Shown: positions 25,135-33,755 of the stretch, piece by piece
Numbering within the stretch: position 1 is the stretch's first letter
Layout of the letters: the number at the start of each line of letters is the position of its first letter
DNA from: UBA966 sp046350355
GTDB lineage: Bacteria; Planctomycetota; Phycisphaerae; Phycisphaerales; SM1A02
Direction of reading: 5' to 3'
Length of the DNA stretch: 64,000 nt
Assembly (NCBI GenBank): GCA_046350355.1
Contig: JAXMAN010000002.1
Span: 930,001-994,000 of the forward strand
Made by a program: the position numbers and the translations under genes
The notes under the pieces: model-generated
The model's input: the letters and a program-made list of their open reading frames with translations, nothing else
What the model was told of the DNA's origin: nothing
The model's database searches: none

Positions 25135-25227
25135 GGGTCGAGTCCTTTCAGTGGGTTGTGCCGCGGCACGCGGCGACCTGTCCCCGACGGGGGCGCCATC
25201 GGGACCCCGCATCCATGCGAGGCGCAA

Positions 25228-26865
25228 TTATTGAACCGTGCCGGCCGGCGGGTGTAAAGGGCTGCCGCCGTCGCCGAGCGGAATTTCCTCGCCCGGGCGC
25301 CCGGCCGGAGCGGTGACCAGGAGAAAGGCCCCGAGGACCACGATCGCGAAGGCCAGCAGGCGCAGGACCCGGGCCAGGACCGTCCGTGGACCCGATTCCG
25401 GCTCCAGGTGGGGCTGGGCGATGCGCCCGGCGGCGATGCACCCCGCCACCAGCAGCAGGCCCACCACCGCCCCCGGGACCGGCAGCATCGGCGAGGAGAA
25501 GATCCACGCAACCACCGCCAGGACCATGAGCAGGATCGAGGCCGCCGCGCCCCACCCCTGCCCGCGGCGGACGGGGATCGCGGCCACGACCGCCGCCACC
25601 CCGAGCAGGCCGGCGAACGCGAGGGTGCCTCCCGGGCGCTCGCGCGAGGCGGCCGCCACCTGGGACATGGCGCCCAGGCAGGCGTCCAGGACGGTCGCCA
25701 GCAGCGGTCGCCCCAGGAAGGCCACGATCGACCCGATCGCCAGCGCCGGGCCGAAGGGCATGCGCATGGGAGCGTGTCGCACCAGGTTGACCGTCCACCA
25801 GGCGAGCCCGATGAAGGGCGCGAGCAGGAAGCCGATGGCGGCGACCTTCCACCCGAAGGCGGCGCCCGCGCAGGCGAGCAGGTGCACGTCGCCCATGCCC
25901 AGCGCCTCGATCCCCAGCAGCGTGGTCGCCAGGATGCGCACGATCCACACGATGAGGCCGGCGATCACGAAGCCCGCGGCGCAGGCGAAGAAGGCCTGCA
26001 CCGGCAGCGGAAGCTGCTCCGGCTGCGCGACGATGCGCGAGAGCAGCGCGCCGATGCCGCCCAGCAGGAAGGCGGGACCGAGGAAGGCGACCTCCTTGAT
26101 CATCTCGCGGCGCGCATGCGGGTAGTCCGCGAAGGTGTCGTCCTCGTTGGCGAGGTACTCCTCGTAGTCGGCGAAGGAGCGCGGCAGGACGCCCGCGGCC
26201 AGCAGCATGCGCCCGATCGCGAGCCCGCCCAGCGCGCCGGTGGCGCCCAGCGCCAGCCACCACGGAGGCATCTCCATCGGGAAGGGATGCGGCGTCCCGA
26301 TCTCCGGATGCGGCGCGACCAGCGCGGCGATCGGCCAGCCGGCGAAGGCGACGATGCTCGCCCAGGTCGGGATCGCCACCGGGATGAGGTAGGTGCGCGC
26401 GTCGCAGAGGGTCATCGCGATGAGCGAGCCGATCGCGTAGAGCACGACGAAGAGCGCCGGCAGCGTGGTGGCGATGCCGTGGCCGGCCCACCAGCCCTGC
26501 CCGACCGGGTACCAGAAGCTCCCGGGGCGCGCCGAGTAGAGCAGCAGGTAGACGAGGACGAAGAGCAGCCCGATCGCCAGTTCGCTCAGGAGGTAGCGCG
26601 CCGGGATCGGCGTCTGGCAGGCGCCGCAGCGGCCGCGTAGGCGCAGCCAGCCGATCACCGGGACGTTGTCGTACCAGGGCAGCTTGTAGCCGCAGACCGG
26701 GCAGCGCGACGGAGGCGAGATGACGCTCATCCCCTCGGGCATGCGCCATGCCACCACGTGGATGAAGCTGCCCGCGCACGCCCCGAAGGCGAAGGCGAAG
26801 AGCATGTGCACCAGCTGCGGCAGCTCGATGACGAAGTCGGTCCAGGAACGCGGCATGCCCGGCAT
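25228..26865 (-). CDS. prepilin peptidase (A24 family), enlarged
   Basis: 545 aa, about twice the usual 250-290. The N-terminal domain has the four-cysteine zinc site (RCPVCGYKLPW and GRCGACQTPIP) and the methyltransferase-like segment, followed by RYLLSELAIG. Both catalytic aspartates are visible: CDARTYLIP and LGMGDVHLL. About 190 residues separate them, far more than normal. The C-terminus adds several further transmembrane helices and a hydrophilic end. Its role is to cleave and methylate type IV pilin-like or type II secretion pseudopilins. The start overlaps the xseB stop (TGATG). Confidence 0.88.
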   Translation of the reverse strand: MPGMPRSWTDFVIELPQLVHMLFAFAFGACAGSFIHVVAWRMPEGMSVISPPSRCPVCGYKLPWYDNVPVIGWLRLRGRCGACQTPIPARYLLSELAIGLLFVLVYLLLYSARPGSFWYPVGQGWWAGHGIATTLPALFVVLYAIGSLIAMTLCDARTYLIPVAIPTWASIVAFAGWPIAALVAPHPEIGTPHPFPMEMPPWWLALGATGALGGLAIGRMLLAAGVLPRSFADYEEYLANEDDTFADYPHARREMIKEVAFLGPAFLLGGIGALLSRIVAQPEQLPLPVQAFFACAAGFVIAGLIVWIVRILATTLLGIEALGMGDVHLLACAGAAFGWKVAAIGFLLAPFIGLAWWTVNLVRHAPMRMPFGPALAIGSIVAFLGRPLLATVLDACLGAMSQVAAASRERPGGTLAFAGLLGVAAVVAAIPVRRGQGWGAAASILLMVLAVVAWIFSSPMLPVPGAVVGLLLVAGCIAAGRIAQPHLEPESGPRTVLARVLRLLAFAIVVLGAFLLVTAPAGRPGEEIPLGDGGSPLHPPAGTVQ

Positions 26866-27158
26866 CAGAAGGGCGCGTCCGAACCCGTGGGCGCGCCGCC
26901 CGCGTCGAGGTCCTTGCCCGAGATGGCCTCGATGCGCTGCTCGGCCTCGTCCAGGATCTGGCGGCAGCGGCGCGCGAGCTGGTCGCCGCGGGCGAACTCG
27001 CGCAGGCTCTCCTCGAGCCCGGTCTCGCCGCGGTCCATGCGCTCGATGATCGCCTCGAGCTCCTCGACCGCCTCCTCGTAGCCCATCTCGGCGATGGTGG
27101 GATCGAGCTCGGGTTCGGTGGCGGGCTTCGCGGAAGGCTTGCGCGGGGGCTTGCTCAT
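26865..27158 (-). CDS. xseB: exodeoxyribonuclease VII small subunit
   Basis: 97 aa. GYEEAVEELEAIIERMDRGETGLEESLREFARGDQLARRC matches the conserved XseB helical hairpin, with variable tails. It pairs with XseA to make exonuclease VII, which degrades single-stranded DNA. It lies 30 nt downstream of xseA and is coupled to the prepilin peptidase by a one-base stop/start overlap. Confidence 0.93.
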   Translation of the reverse strand: MSKPPRKPSAKPATEPELDPTIAEMGYEEAVEELEAIIERMDRGETGLEESLREFARGDQLARRCRQILDEAEQRIEAISGKDLDAGGAPTGSDAPF

Positions 27159-27188
27159 GTCGTCGGGACCTCGTGCGCGGGTGGAAGG

Positions 27189-28724
27189 CTACCGGGCGGG
27201 CGCGGGGCCGTCGCCCCCCTGCTCGACGCGCTCGACCGCGGAATCGATCGTGCCGTCGGCGAGCCGCGTGCGCAGGCGGTCGCCCGGCGCGGCGTCGGCG
27301 GCGCGGCGCAGCAGGCGGCCCTGCGCGTCGAAGGTGAGCGAGTAGCCGCGCGCGAGCACCTGCGCCGGGCCGAGCGCGCGGAGCTGGCGCTCGGCGCTGT
27401 CGGTCTGGGCGCGAAGCTGCTGCAGCGTGGCGCGGATCGAGCGCTGGAGCTGCTCGTGGAGCGCCTGCACGCGGGCGCGCGCGTTGGCGTGGCGGACGGC
27501 GGGCCGGTTGCGCTCGAGCCGCGCGTGCGCCTGCGCGAAGCGGCGCTCCGAGGCGTGCAGCCGCGCGCGCGCCGCGGACTCCAGGCGCAGGCGCAGCTGT
27601 CGCAGGCCGGGACGGCGCAGCTCGATCGGCGCGAGCGGCGAGCGGAACATCGGGTGGCGCGCGAGCGACTCCAGGTGGCGGCGCGCCTCGTGCATGCGGC
27701 GGCGGATGCCGTGCTGCAGGCGGTCGGTGAGGGCGTCGACCTGCTGCTCCATCCCCTCGCGGTCGGGGAAGAGGAGCATCACCGCCTGCGTGGGCGTCGA
27801 GGCGCGGTGGTCCGCGACGAGCTCGATCACGGTCGTGTCCGCCTCGTGGCCGATGGCGGCGACGATGGGCGTCGTCGCGCGGAAGGCGGCGTCGGCGACG
27901 ACGCGCTCGTTGAAGGCCCAGAGGTCCTCGAGGCTGCCGCCGCCGCGCGTGACGATCATCGCGTCGATGCCCAGCTCGTCGGCGCGCCGGTCGACGGCGG
28001 CGATCGCGGCGGCGACCTGCTCGGCGGCGCCCTCGCCCTGGACCTGGACGTCGATCACGAGCAGGCGCACGAAGGGCGCGCGCAGCGCGGCGGTGCGCAG
28101 GACGTCGTGGAGCGCGGCGCCGCCGGCGCTGGTGATGACGGCGACGCGGCGCGGGAACTTCGGCAGCGGACGCTTGCGCGCCTGGTCGAAGTAGCCCTGC
28201 TCGCGCAGCAGGCGGCAGAGCTCGGCGAAGCGCGCCTGCAGCGAGCCCATCCCGCGGCGCTCGATGCGCTGCACGCTCAGCTGCGTGCGGCCGCGGCGGC
28301 CGTAGTGGGTGATCTCGCCCACCACGACGATCTCCATGCCGTTGCCGGGGACGAAGGGGGCGCGGGCGTTGGCGCTCGCCCACATCGCGCAGTCGAGCTG
28401 CGATTCCTCGTCCTTGATCGTGAAGTACCAGTGGTCGCGCTGGGTGAAGTTGGAGACCTCGCCCACGATGCGGTGCTTGCCGGTGGCGACGAGCGCGCGG
28501 CGGATGATCTCGCTCGCCTGCGTGACGGTGAGCGGCTGCGGGCCGTCGGCGGGAGGCGCGGATTCGGCGGCGGTCGATGGCGCGGGCGCGGCGGCGGCGG
28601 CGGGCGGGCCTCCCGCGACGGGCGGCGTGGTCGCCGGCGGCGTCGCACCGGGCACGGCGGCGCCGCGGACCTGGTCGAAGAGGCCGCCGCGAGCGAGCCG
28701 GGGATCGAAGGGACGCCGCGCCAC
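27189..28724 (-). CDS. xseA: exodeoxyribonuclease VII large subunit
   Basis: 511 aa. After a Pro/Ala-rich N-terminal extension of about 55 residues comes the OB fold (IVGEVSNFTQRDHWYFTIKDE), then the catalytic region (RVAVITSAGGAALHDVL, VTRGGGSLEDLWAFNERVVADA, PIVAAIGHEADTTVIELVADHRASTPTQA) and a coiled coil. All are standard for XseA. The start is GTG 28724; the nearby ATG at 28731 is out of frame. It is divergent from recG across only 23 bp, so the two DNA-repair genes share one promoter region. Confidence 0.95.
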   Translation of the reverse strand: MARRPFDPRLARGGLFDQVRGAAVPGATPPATTPPVAGGPPAAAAAPAPSTAAESAPPADGPQPLTVTQASEIIRRALVATGKHRIVGEVSNFTQRDHWYFTIKDEESQLDCAMWASANARAPFVPGNGMEIVVVGEITHYGRRGRTQLSVQRIERRGMGSLQARFAELCRLLREQGYFDQARKRPLPKFPRRVAVITSAGGAALHDVLRTAALRAPFVRLLVIDVQVQGEGAAEQVAAAIAAVDRRADELGIDAMIVTRGGGSLEDLWAFNERVVADAAFRATTPIVAAIGHEADTTVIELVADHRASTPTQAVMLLFPDREGMEQQVDALTDRLQHGIRRRMHEARRHLESLARHPMFRSPLAPIELRRPGLRQLRLRLESAARARLHASERRFAQAHARLERNRPAVRHANARARVQALHEQLQRSIRATLQQLRAQTDSAERQLRALGPAQVLARGYSLTFDAQGRLLRRAADAAPGDRLRTRLADGTIDSAVERVEQGGDGPAPAR

Positions 28725-28730
28725 GGGTCA

Positions 28731-28737
28731 TACGATA
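28731..28737. promoter_or_regulatory. overlapping divergent -10 candidates of xseA and recG
   Basis: TACGAT (28731-28736, plus) ends 11 nt before the recG ATG. TATCGT (28737-28732, minus) ends 7 nt before the xseA GTG. The two hexamers overlap within a 23-bp gap, so the two polymerases could not both occupy it at once. Confidence 0.45.
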
Positions 28738-28747
28738 CGCCCGCCGC

Positions 28748-30865
28748 ATGCCCGCCACGCCGAGCGCCGACATTCGCCCGACGACGCCCGTCGAGTCGCT
28801 GCCCGGCATCGGGCCGCGCACCGCGGCGGCGATGCGCCAGCTCGGGCTCGCGACCGCGGGCGACCTGCTGCGCCACCTGCCGATGCGCTTCGAGCACGAG
28901 CGCAGCGAGCTGCGCGTCGAGGACGTGCGCGCCCTCTGCGAGCGCGGCGAGTCGCCGCACGTGAGCCTGCGCGTGGAGGCGGTCGCGGTGCGCCATGTCC
29001 CGCGTCCGGCATCGCGCTCGGAGGCGACGCTGGAGGACGAGACCGGCACCGTGCGCGCCGTCTGGTTCAACGCCCCCTGGATGCGCGGCAAGATCCACCC
29101 AGGACAGCGCGGGATCCTGCAGGGGCAGGCGAAGCTGCGCGGCGGCTACCTGGAGCTGGGCAATCCCCGCTGGGAGCCGGTGCGCGAGGGCGAGGACCCG
29201 CCCCCGCGCCAGGAGCGCCTGCGGCCCATCTACCCCGCCAGCGAGGAGCTCGCCAGCGGCCAGATCGAGCGCGCCGTCGCGGGGGTGCTCGAGCCGCTGC
29301 TGCCGCACATCGAGGATCCGCTGCCGCCGGAGTACCGCGCCTCGCGCGCGCTCGTCCCGCTGGCCGAGGCGTACCGGCGCATGCACGCGCCCGCCGACCT
29401 GGACGAGCACCTGGAGGCACGGCGGCGGCTCGCCTTCGAGGAGCTCCTCCTGCTGCAGCTTGGGCTCATGCTGCGCCGCCGGCAGCTGCGCGACGGCGCG
29501 CGCGCGCCCGCGATCCCGGTGACGCCCGCCGTCGATGCCCGCATCCGCGCGCGCTTCCCCTTCCAGTTCACGGCGGAGCAGGACCGCGTCGCGGCGGAGA
29601 TCGCCGCCGACCTCGCGCAGCGCGTGCCGATGAACCGGCTGCTGCAGGGGGATGTCGGCGCGGGCAAGACGGCGGTCGCCCTCTACGGGATGCTCGCGGC
29701 GGTCGCCGCGGGGACGCAGGCCGCGCTCGTCGCGCCGACGGAGCTGCTGGCGGAGCAGCACTTCGCCTCGATCCAGCGCATCCTCGCGGGCAGCGAGGTG
29801 CGCGTCGAGCTGCTCACCGGCAGCCTGACCGCGGCGCAGCGGCGCGAGGCGCTCGCGCGCCTGGCCTCCGGGGAGAGCCACATCGCGGTGGGAACCCACG
29901 CGCTGCTGCTCGACGGGGCCGTCTTCCACCGCCTTGCCTTCGCGGTGATCGACGAGCAGCACCGCTTCGGCGTGGAGCAGCGCGCCGCGATGCGCGAGAA
30001 GGCCGCCGCCGCCAGCGGCGAGGTGCCGCACGTGCTCGTGATGACCGCGACGCCGATCCCGCGCACCCTCTCGCTGACGGTCTTCGGCGACCTGGACGTC
30101 TCGCTGCTGCGCTCGCGCCCGGCGGGGCGGCAGCCGGTGACGACGCGCGTCGTCGGCCCCGAGAAGGAGCACGAGGTCTACGCCTACCTGCGCACGCGCA
30201 TCGACGCGGGCGAGCAGTGCTACGTGGTCGTCCCCGCCGTGGAGGAGAGCGCGCTGGGGCTCAAGGACGCCGAGGGCACCGCGCGCGCGCTGGCGGCGGG
30301 CGCCTTCGCGGGGTGCACGGTCGGCGTCGTCCACGGGCAGCTCGCGCGCGAGGAGCGCGAGGCCGTGATGGAGCGCTTCCGCCGCGGCGAGCTGCAGGTG
30401 CTGGTGGCGACGGTCGTCATCGAGGTCGGCGTCGATGTCCCCAACGCGAGCCTCATGGTGGTCGAGCATGCCGAGCGCTTCGGGCTCGCGCAGCTCCACC
30501 AGCTCCGCGGGCGCGTCGGGCGCGGCGAGCGGCGCAGCCTCTGCGTCTTCGTCGGCGAGGCCACGACCGAGGATGCGCGCCGGCGCCTGGAGGCGATCGG
30601 CGCGAGCGCGGACGGCTTCGAGATCGCCGAGCTCGACCTGGCGATCCGCGGTCCCGGCGAGCTCTTCGGCAGCCGCCAGAGCGGCCTGCCCCCCTTCCGC
30701 GTCGCGGATCTGGAGCGCGACGGCGAGCTCCTGCGCATGGCCCGGCGCGACGCGAAGGAGTGGATCGAGGGGGATCCCGCGCTCGATCGTCCCGAGCACC
30801 GGCTGCTGCGCCGCAAGATCCTGCATGCCTACGGCGCCGCGCTGGGGCTGGGGGATGTCGCCTAG
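28748..30865 (+). CDS. recG: ATP-dependent DNA helicase RecG
   Basis: 705 aa, normal length. It remodels stalled replication forks and branched DNA. The wedge domain occupies about residues 1-230 (LPGIGPRTAAAMRQLGL; PIYPASEELASGQI). Helicase motifs follow: LLQGDVGAGKTAVAL, APTELLAEQHF, DEQHRFGVEQR, MTATPIPRTL, ATVVIEVGVDVPNASLMVVEHAERFGLAQLHQLRGRVGRG. The start ATG 28748 gives the conserved N-terminus. The stop is followed by a 7-bp hairpin at 30886-30902. Confidence 0.96.
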   Translation: MPATPSADIRPTTPVESLPGIGPRTAAAMRQLGLATAGDLLRHLPMRFEHERSELRVEDVRALCERGESPHVSLRVEAVAVRHVPRPASRSEATLEDETGTVRAVWFNAPWMRGKIHPGQRGILQGQAKLRGGYLELGNPRWEPVREGEDPPPRQERLRPIYPASEELASGQIERAVAGVLEPLLPHIEDPLPPEYRASRALVPLAEAYRRMHAPADLDEHLEARRRLAFEELLLLQLGLMLRRRQLRDGARAPAIPVTPAVDARIRARFPFQFTAEQDRVAAEIAADLAQRVPMNRLLQGDVGAGKTAVALYGMLAAVAAGTQAALVAPTELLAEQHFASIQRILAGSEVRVELLTGSLTAAQRREALARLASGESHIAVGTHALLLDGAVFHRLAFAVIDEQHRFGVEQRAAMREKAAAASGEVPHVLVMTATPIPRTLSLTVFGDLDVSLLRSRPAGRQPVTTRVVGPEKEHEVYAYLRTRIDAGEQCYVVVPAVEESALGLKDAEGTARALAAGAFAGCTVGVVHGQLAREEREAVMERFRRGELQVLVATVVIEVGVDVPNASLMVVEHAERFGLAQLHQLRGRVGRGERRSLCVFVGEATTEDARRRLEAIGASADGFEIAELDLAIRGPGELFGSRQSGLPPFRVADLERDGELLRMARRDAKEWIEGDPALDRPEHRLLRRKILHAYGAALGLGDVA

Positions 30866-30885
30866 CGTGGCGCCCGCGTGAACCG

Positions 30886-30902
30886 ACGCCCGCCCCGGGC
30901 GT
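30886..30902 (+). terminator. hairpin after recG
   Basis: ACGCCCG with CGGGCGT around a CCC loop, followed by TTCT. It is a short likely terminator of recG. It runs directly into the putative promoter of the next gene. Confidence 0.5.
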
Positions 30903-30904
30903 TC

Positions 30905-30910
30905 TAGAAT
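30905..30910 (+). promoter_or_regulatory. putative -10 element of the ABC cassette
   Basis: TAGAAT, identical to the hexamer before hrpA, ending 12 nt before the ATG at 30923. No Shine-Dalgarno lies between. Confidence 0.45.
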
Positions 30911-30922
30911 CGGAACTTCCCC

Positions 30923-31600
30923 ATGCCCGACGCCCTCGAGATCCGCGACCTGCGCTTTGCCTACCCGGGCGCGGCGTGGTCGCTCGTCGTGCCCACGCTG
31001 ACGCTGGCCGCCGGAGAGCAGATGCTCCTGGTGGGCGGCAGCGGCCGCGGCAAGAGCACGCTCCTGCAGCTCATCGCCGGGCTCCGCGACGCCCAGGCGG
31101 GGACGATCGCCGTCGCGGGCACCGGCATCGCTGCGCTTCGCGGCGCGGCGCGCGACACGGCGCGCGGCCGCAGCATCGGGATGATCTTCCAGACCTTCAA
31201 CCTGCTGCACGGCTTCAGCGCGCTGGACAACGTCCTGGCGGCGCTGATGTTCAGCGCGATGGACCCGCGCCAGCACGAGGAGCGCGCCCTCTCGCTCCTG
31301 GGCGCGCTGGGCATCGACCGCCCCGAGTCCGAGGTCGACCGCCTTTCCGTCGGGCAGCAGCAGCGCGTCGCGGTCGCGCGCGCGCTCGCGGCGCGGCCCG
31401 CGCTGGTCCTGGCCGACGAGCCCACGGCGAGCCTGGATCCCGAGAACACCGCCGCCGCGATGGACCTGATCCAGCAGGCGTGCCGCGCCGACGGCGCCGC
31501 GCTCCTGTGCACGAGCCACGATCCCGCGATGCGCGCGCGCTTCCCGCGCGTGGAGACCATCGACGACTTCGTCCGCGGCGGGCAGGAGGCGGCGCGATGA
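30923..31600 (+). CDS. ABC transporter ATP-binding protein, LolD/MacB type
   Basis: 225 aa. Walker A GGSGRGKST, Q-loop GMIFQTFNLLHGFSALDNV, signature LSVGQQQRVAVARA, Walker B ALVLADEPTASLD and H-loop TSHDP are present. The length and sequence fit the LolD/MacB/FtsE group, which pairs with FtsX-type permeases. The next gene, an FtsX-type permease, starts in its stop codon (ATGA). Together with the DUF3299-type gene it forms a three-gene cassette. Confidence 0.92.
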   Translation: MPDALEIRDLRFAYPGAAWSLVVPTLTLAAGEQMLLVGGSGRGKSTLLQLIAGLRDAQAGTIAVAGTGIAALRGAARDTARGRSIGMIFQTFNLLHGFSALDNVLAALMFSAMDPRQHEERALSLLGALGIDRPESEVDRLSVGQQQRVAVARALAARPALVLADEPTASLDPENTAAAMDLIQQACRADGAALLCTSHDPAMRARFPRVETIDDFVRGGQEAAR

Positions 31601-32895
31601 GCGGACGCACGATGACCGACACGCGGCTGGTCCTCTCCAGCCTGCGCGCGCGGCCGCTGAGCAGCGGCATCACCATCGGCATGGTCGCGGTGAGCGTCGC
31701 GCTGCTGCTGGTGCTGCTGGGCATGCGCCAGTCGGCGCGCGCGGCCTTCGAGCGCGGCACCGGCAACATGCACCTGCTGGTGAGCGCGGACCCGAGCCCG
31801 CTCGTCGCGGTGCTCAACGGCGTCTTCTACGCCAACGCCCCCGCCAACCCGATCTCCTGGGCCAAGTACCAGCAGATCCGCGGCAGCTTCCCGTGGGCGT
31901 GGGCCGTCCCCACGCAGCAGGGCGACAGCTACCGCGGGCTGCCGACGATGGCGACGACGCCGGAGTTCTTCTCCCGCTTCGAGCCGGTCGCGGGCGAGCC
32001 CTGGCGCCTCGAGCAGGGTCGCTTCTTCGAGAAGCCCTTCGAGATCGTCCTGGGCGCGCAGGCCGCGCGCGCGACGGGGCTGCGCGTCGGGCAGAAGCTC
32101 ACGCTCATGCACGGATCGGGCGGCAGCCGCGAGGGCGGCGACGAGCACGCCGGCCACGAGCACGCCGAGTACCCCTTCGTCGTCGTCGGCATCCTGGAGC
32201 CGACGGGCAGCGCGCACGACCGCGCGCTCTTCGTGGACCTCGAGTCCAGCTGGATCCTGCACGCCCACGACCGCCGCGAGCGCGCGGGCGTCGAGGGACT
32301 GACGACGGCGGCGGACCTCGTCGACGAGGACCGCAAGATCACCGGACTCATGCTGCGCCTGCCGACGCGCGCGGGGAGCGATTCGAGCGCCGCGATGCAG
32401 CAGCAGTTCGACACGCTGCGCCGCGACACCGCGATCGTCGTCGCGCAGCCGGCGCAGCAGGTCGAGCGCCTCTTCGCGATCGTGGGGAACATCGACGGGC
32501 TCTTCCTGGGCATGGCCGCGGTCGTGCTGGTCTGCGCGGCGGTCTCGACGATGCTCGCCCTCTACAACTCGATGAACGAGCGCCGCCGGCAGATCGCCGT
32601 GCTGCGCGTCCTGGGCGCGAGCCAGGGGCGCGTCTTCGGGCTGGTCGTCACCGAGAGCATGCTCATCGGCCTCGCGGGCGCCGCGGCGGGCGTGGGGCTC
32701 GCGTTCGTGGGCGGCGTGGCCGCGAGCGCGTACCTGAAGGCCTCCATCGGCCTGGTCGTCGATCCCGGGCTCGATCCGCGCGGCACCGTGATGGTGCTGG
32801 GCGCGACGGTCGCGCTCTGCGCACTCGCGGGCGTGCTGCCTGCGGTGCGCGCCTACCAGACATCCGTGGCCGAGCACCTGCGGCCCACCGCATGA
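31597..32895 (+). CDS. FtsX/MacB-type ABC permease with histidine-rich loop
   Basis: 432 aa. Four transmembrane segments in the FtsX arrangement: one near the N-terminus (about residues 24-44) and three at the C-terminus (about 295-425), with a large extracytoplasmic domain between. That domain contains a histidine-rich stretch at about 172-189 (H172, H184, H187, H189 in DEHAGHEHAEY), which suggests metal binding. VVGILEPTGSAHDRALFVDLE after it matches a family of permeases I recall from proteobacterial clusters linked to zinc. It should work with the upstream ATPase. It is followed 10 nt later by the DUF3299-type gene. Confidence 0.87.
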   Translation: MSGRTMTDTRLVLSSLRARPLSSGITIGMVAVSVALLLVLLGMRQSARAAFERGTGNMHLLVSADPSPLVAVLNGVFYANAPANPISWAKYQQIRGSFPWAWAVPTQQGDSYRGLPTMATTPEFFSRFEPVAGEPWRLEQGRFFEKPFEIVLGAQAARATGLRVGQKLTLMHGSGGSREGGDEHAGHEHAEYPFVVVGILEPTGSAHDRALFVDLESSWILHAHDRRERAGVEGLTTAADLVDEDRKITGLMLRLPTRAGSDSSAAMQQQFDTLRRDTAIVVAQPAQQVERLFAIVGNIDGLFLGMAAVVLVCAAVSTMLALYNSMNERRRQIAVLRVLGASQGRVFGLVVTESMLIGLAGAAAGVGLAFVGGVAASAYLKASIGLVVDPGLDPRGTVMVLGATVALCALAGVLPAVRAYQTSVAEHLRPTA

Positions 32896-32905
32896 GGACG
32901 CATCC

Positions 32906-33739
32906 ATGAACGGCACCCGCATCATCTGGGCGCTCGGCGCAGTGCTGGTGGCCGGCGCGGTCGCCTTCGCGGTCATGGGGCGCGGCGAGCAGCGCGGCGG
33001 GGCCTCCGGGACGCCCGCGGCGCCGTCACGCGCGACGGAATCGCTCCAGGATGCGGTCGACACCGCGATCGGCGCCCCGACCGCTCCTGCCGCGAACGCC
33101 GCGGCGACGGTCCCCGCCATCGCCTCGACGCCGCGCCCGCCCGCGCCACCGACGCCTCCGCCGCGCAAGCCGCTGGTGCGCGACGCGGACGCGCTCGACC
33201 TGGGCATGGACCAGAAGATCCCGCACGCGACGGTGGTGCCGGGCAACATCGTGCGCCGCACGGACCCGAAGACGGGCAAGCCGATGCTGCTGGCCGACGG
33301 CCGCTACGAGATCCGCGGCGCGGGGACGAAGGACGATCCCTACCTCGTGAGCTGGGAGTGCCTGGCGAGCGCGAGCGAGACCTACCAGCCGCGCCTGAAG
33401 CAGGAGGAGTTCCCGCAGCGCGTGGCGATGCTCAACGGCGCATGGGTGCGCCTGGACGGCTACCTCGCCTTCCCGCTCATGGTGAGCGAGACGGACGAGG
33501 CGCTCCTCATGCTGAACCAGTGGGACGGCTGCTGCATCGGCGTCCCGCCCACGCCGTACGATGCGATCGAGCTCAAGCTCGCCGAGAAGGTGCGGCGGAC
33601 CTCGCGCCACGCGACCTTCAACTTCGGCGGTGTCGCCGGACAGCTGCGCATCGAGCCCCTTCTCGTCGAGGGGTGGCTCGCCGGCCTCTACCTGATGGAG
33701 CACGCCAGCCTGCAGAACCAGGCCGCGCCGGAACTCTGA
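32906..33739 (+). CDS. DUF3299-type membrane-anchored protein
   Basis: 277 aa. One N-terminal transmembrane helix (about residues 6-24) is followed by a Pro/Ala-rich linker to about 90 and a globular C-terminal domain. That domain holds NQWDGCCIGVPPTPYDAIE (C209-C210), which resembles the core of DUF3299. In proteobacteria DUF3299 genes occur next to similar ABC/FtsX pairs. The role is probably as an extracytoplasmic partner of the transporter, but this is inference. ATG 32906 follows the permease by 10 nt. Confidence 0.72.
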   Translation: MNGTRIIWALGAVLVAGAVAFAVMGRGEQRGGASGTPAAPSRATESLQDAVDTAIGAPTAPAANAAATVPAIASTPRPPAPPTPPPRKPLVRDADALDLGMDQKIPHATVVPGNIVRRTDPKTGKPMLLADGRYEIRGAGTKDDPYLVSWECLASASETYQPRLKQEEFPQRVAMLNGAWVRLDGYLAFPLMVSETDEALLMLNQWDGCCIGVPPTPYDAIELKLAEKVRRTSRHATFNFGGVAGQLRIEPLLVEGWLAGLYLMEHASLQNQAAPEL

Positions 33740-33755
33740 CCACGCAAAGAACCAC

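Noticed and set aside
28277..31519. 1080-residue minus-strand frame opposite recG and the ABC gene
   Set aside because: Antisense of two well-recognised genes; no coherent domains.
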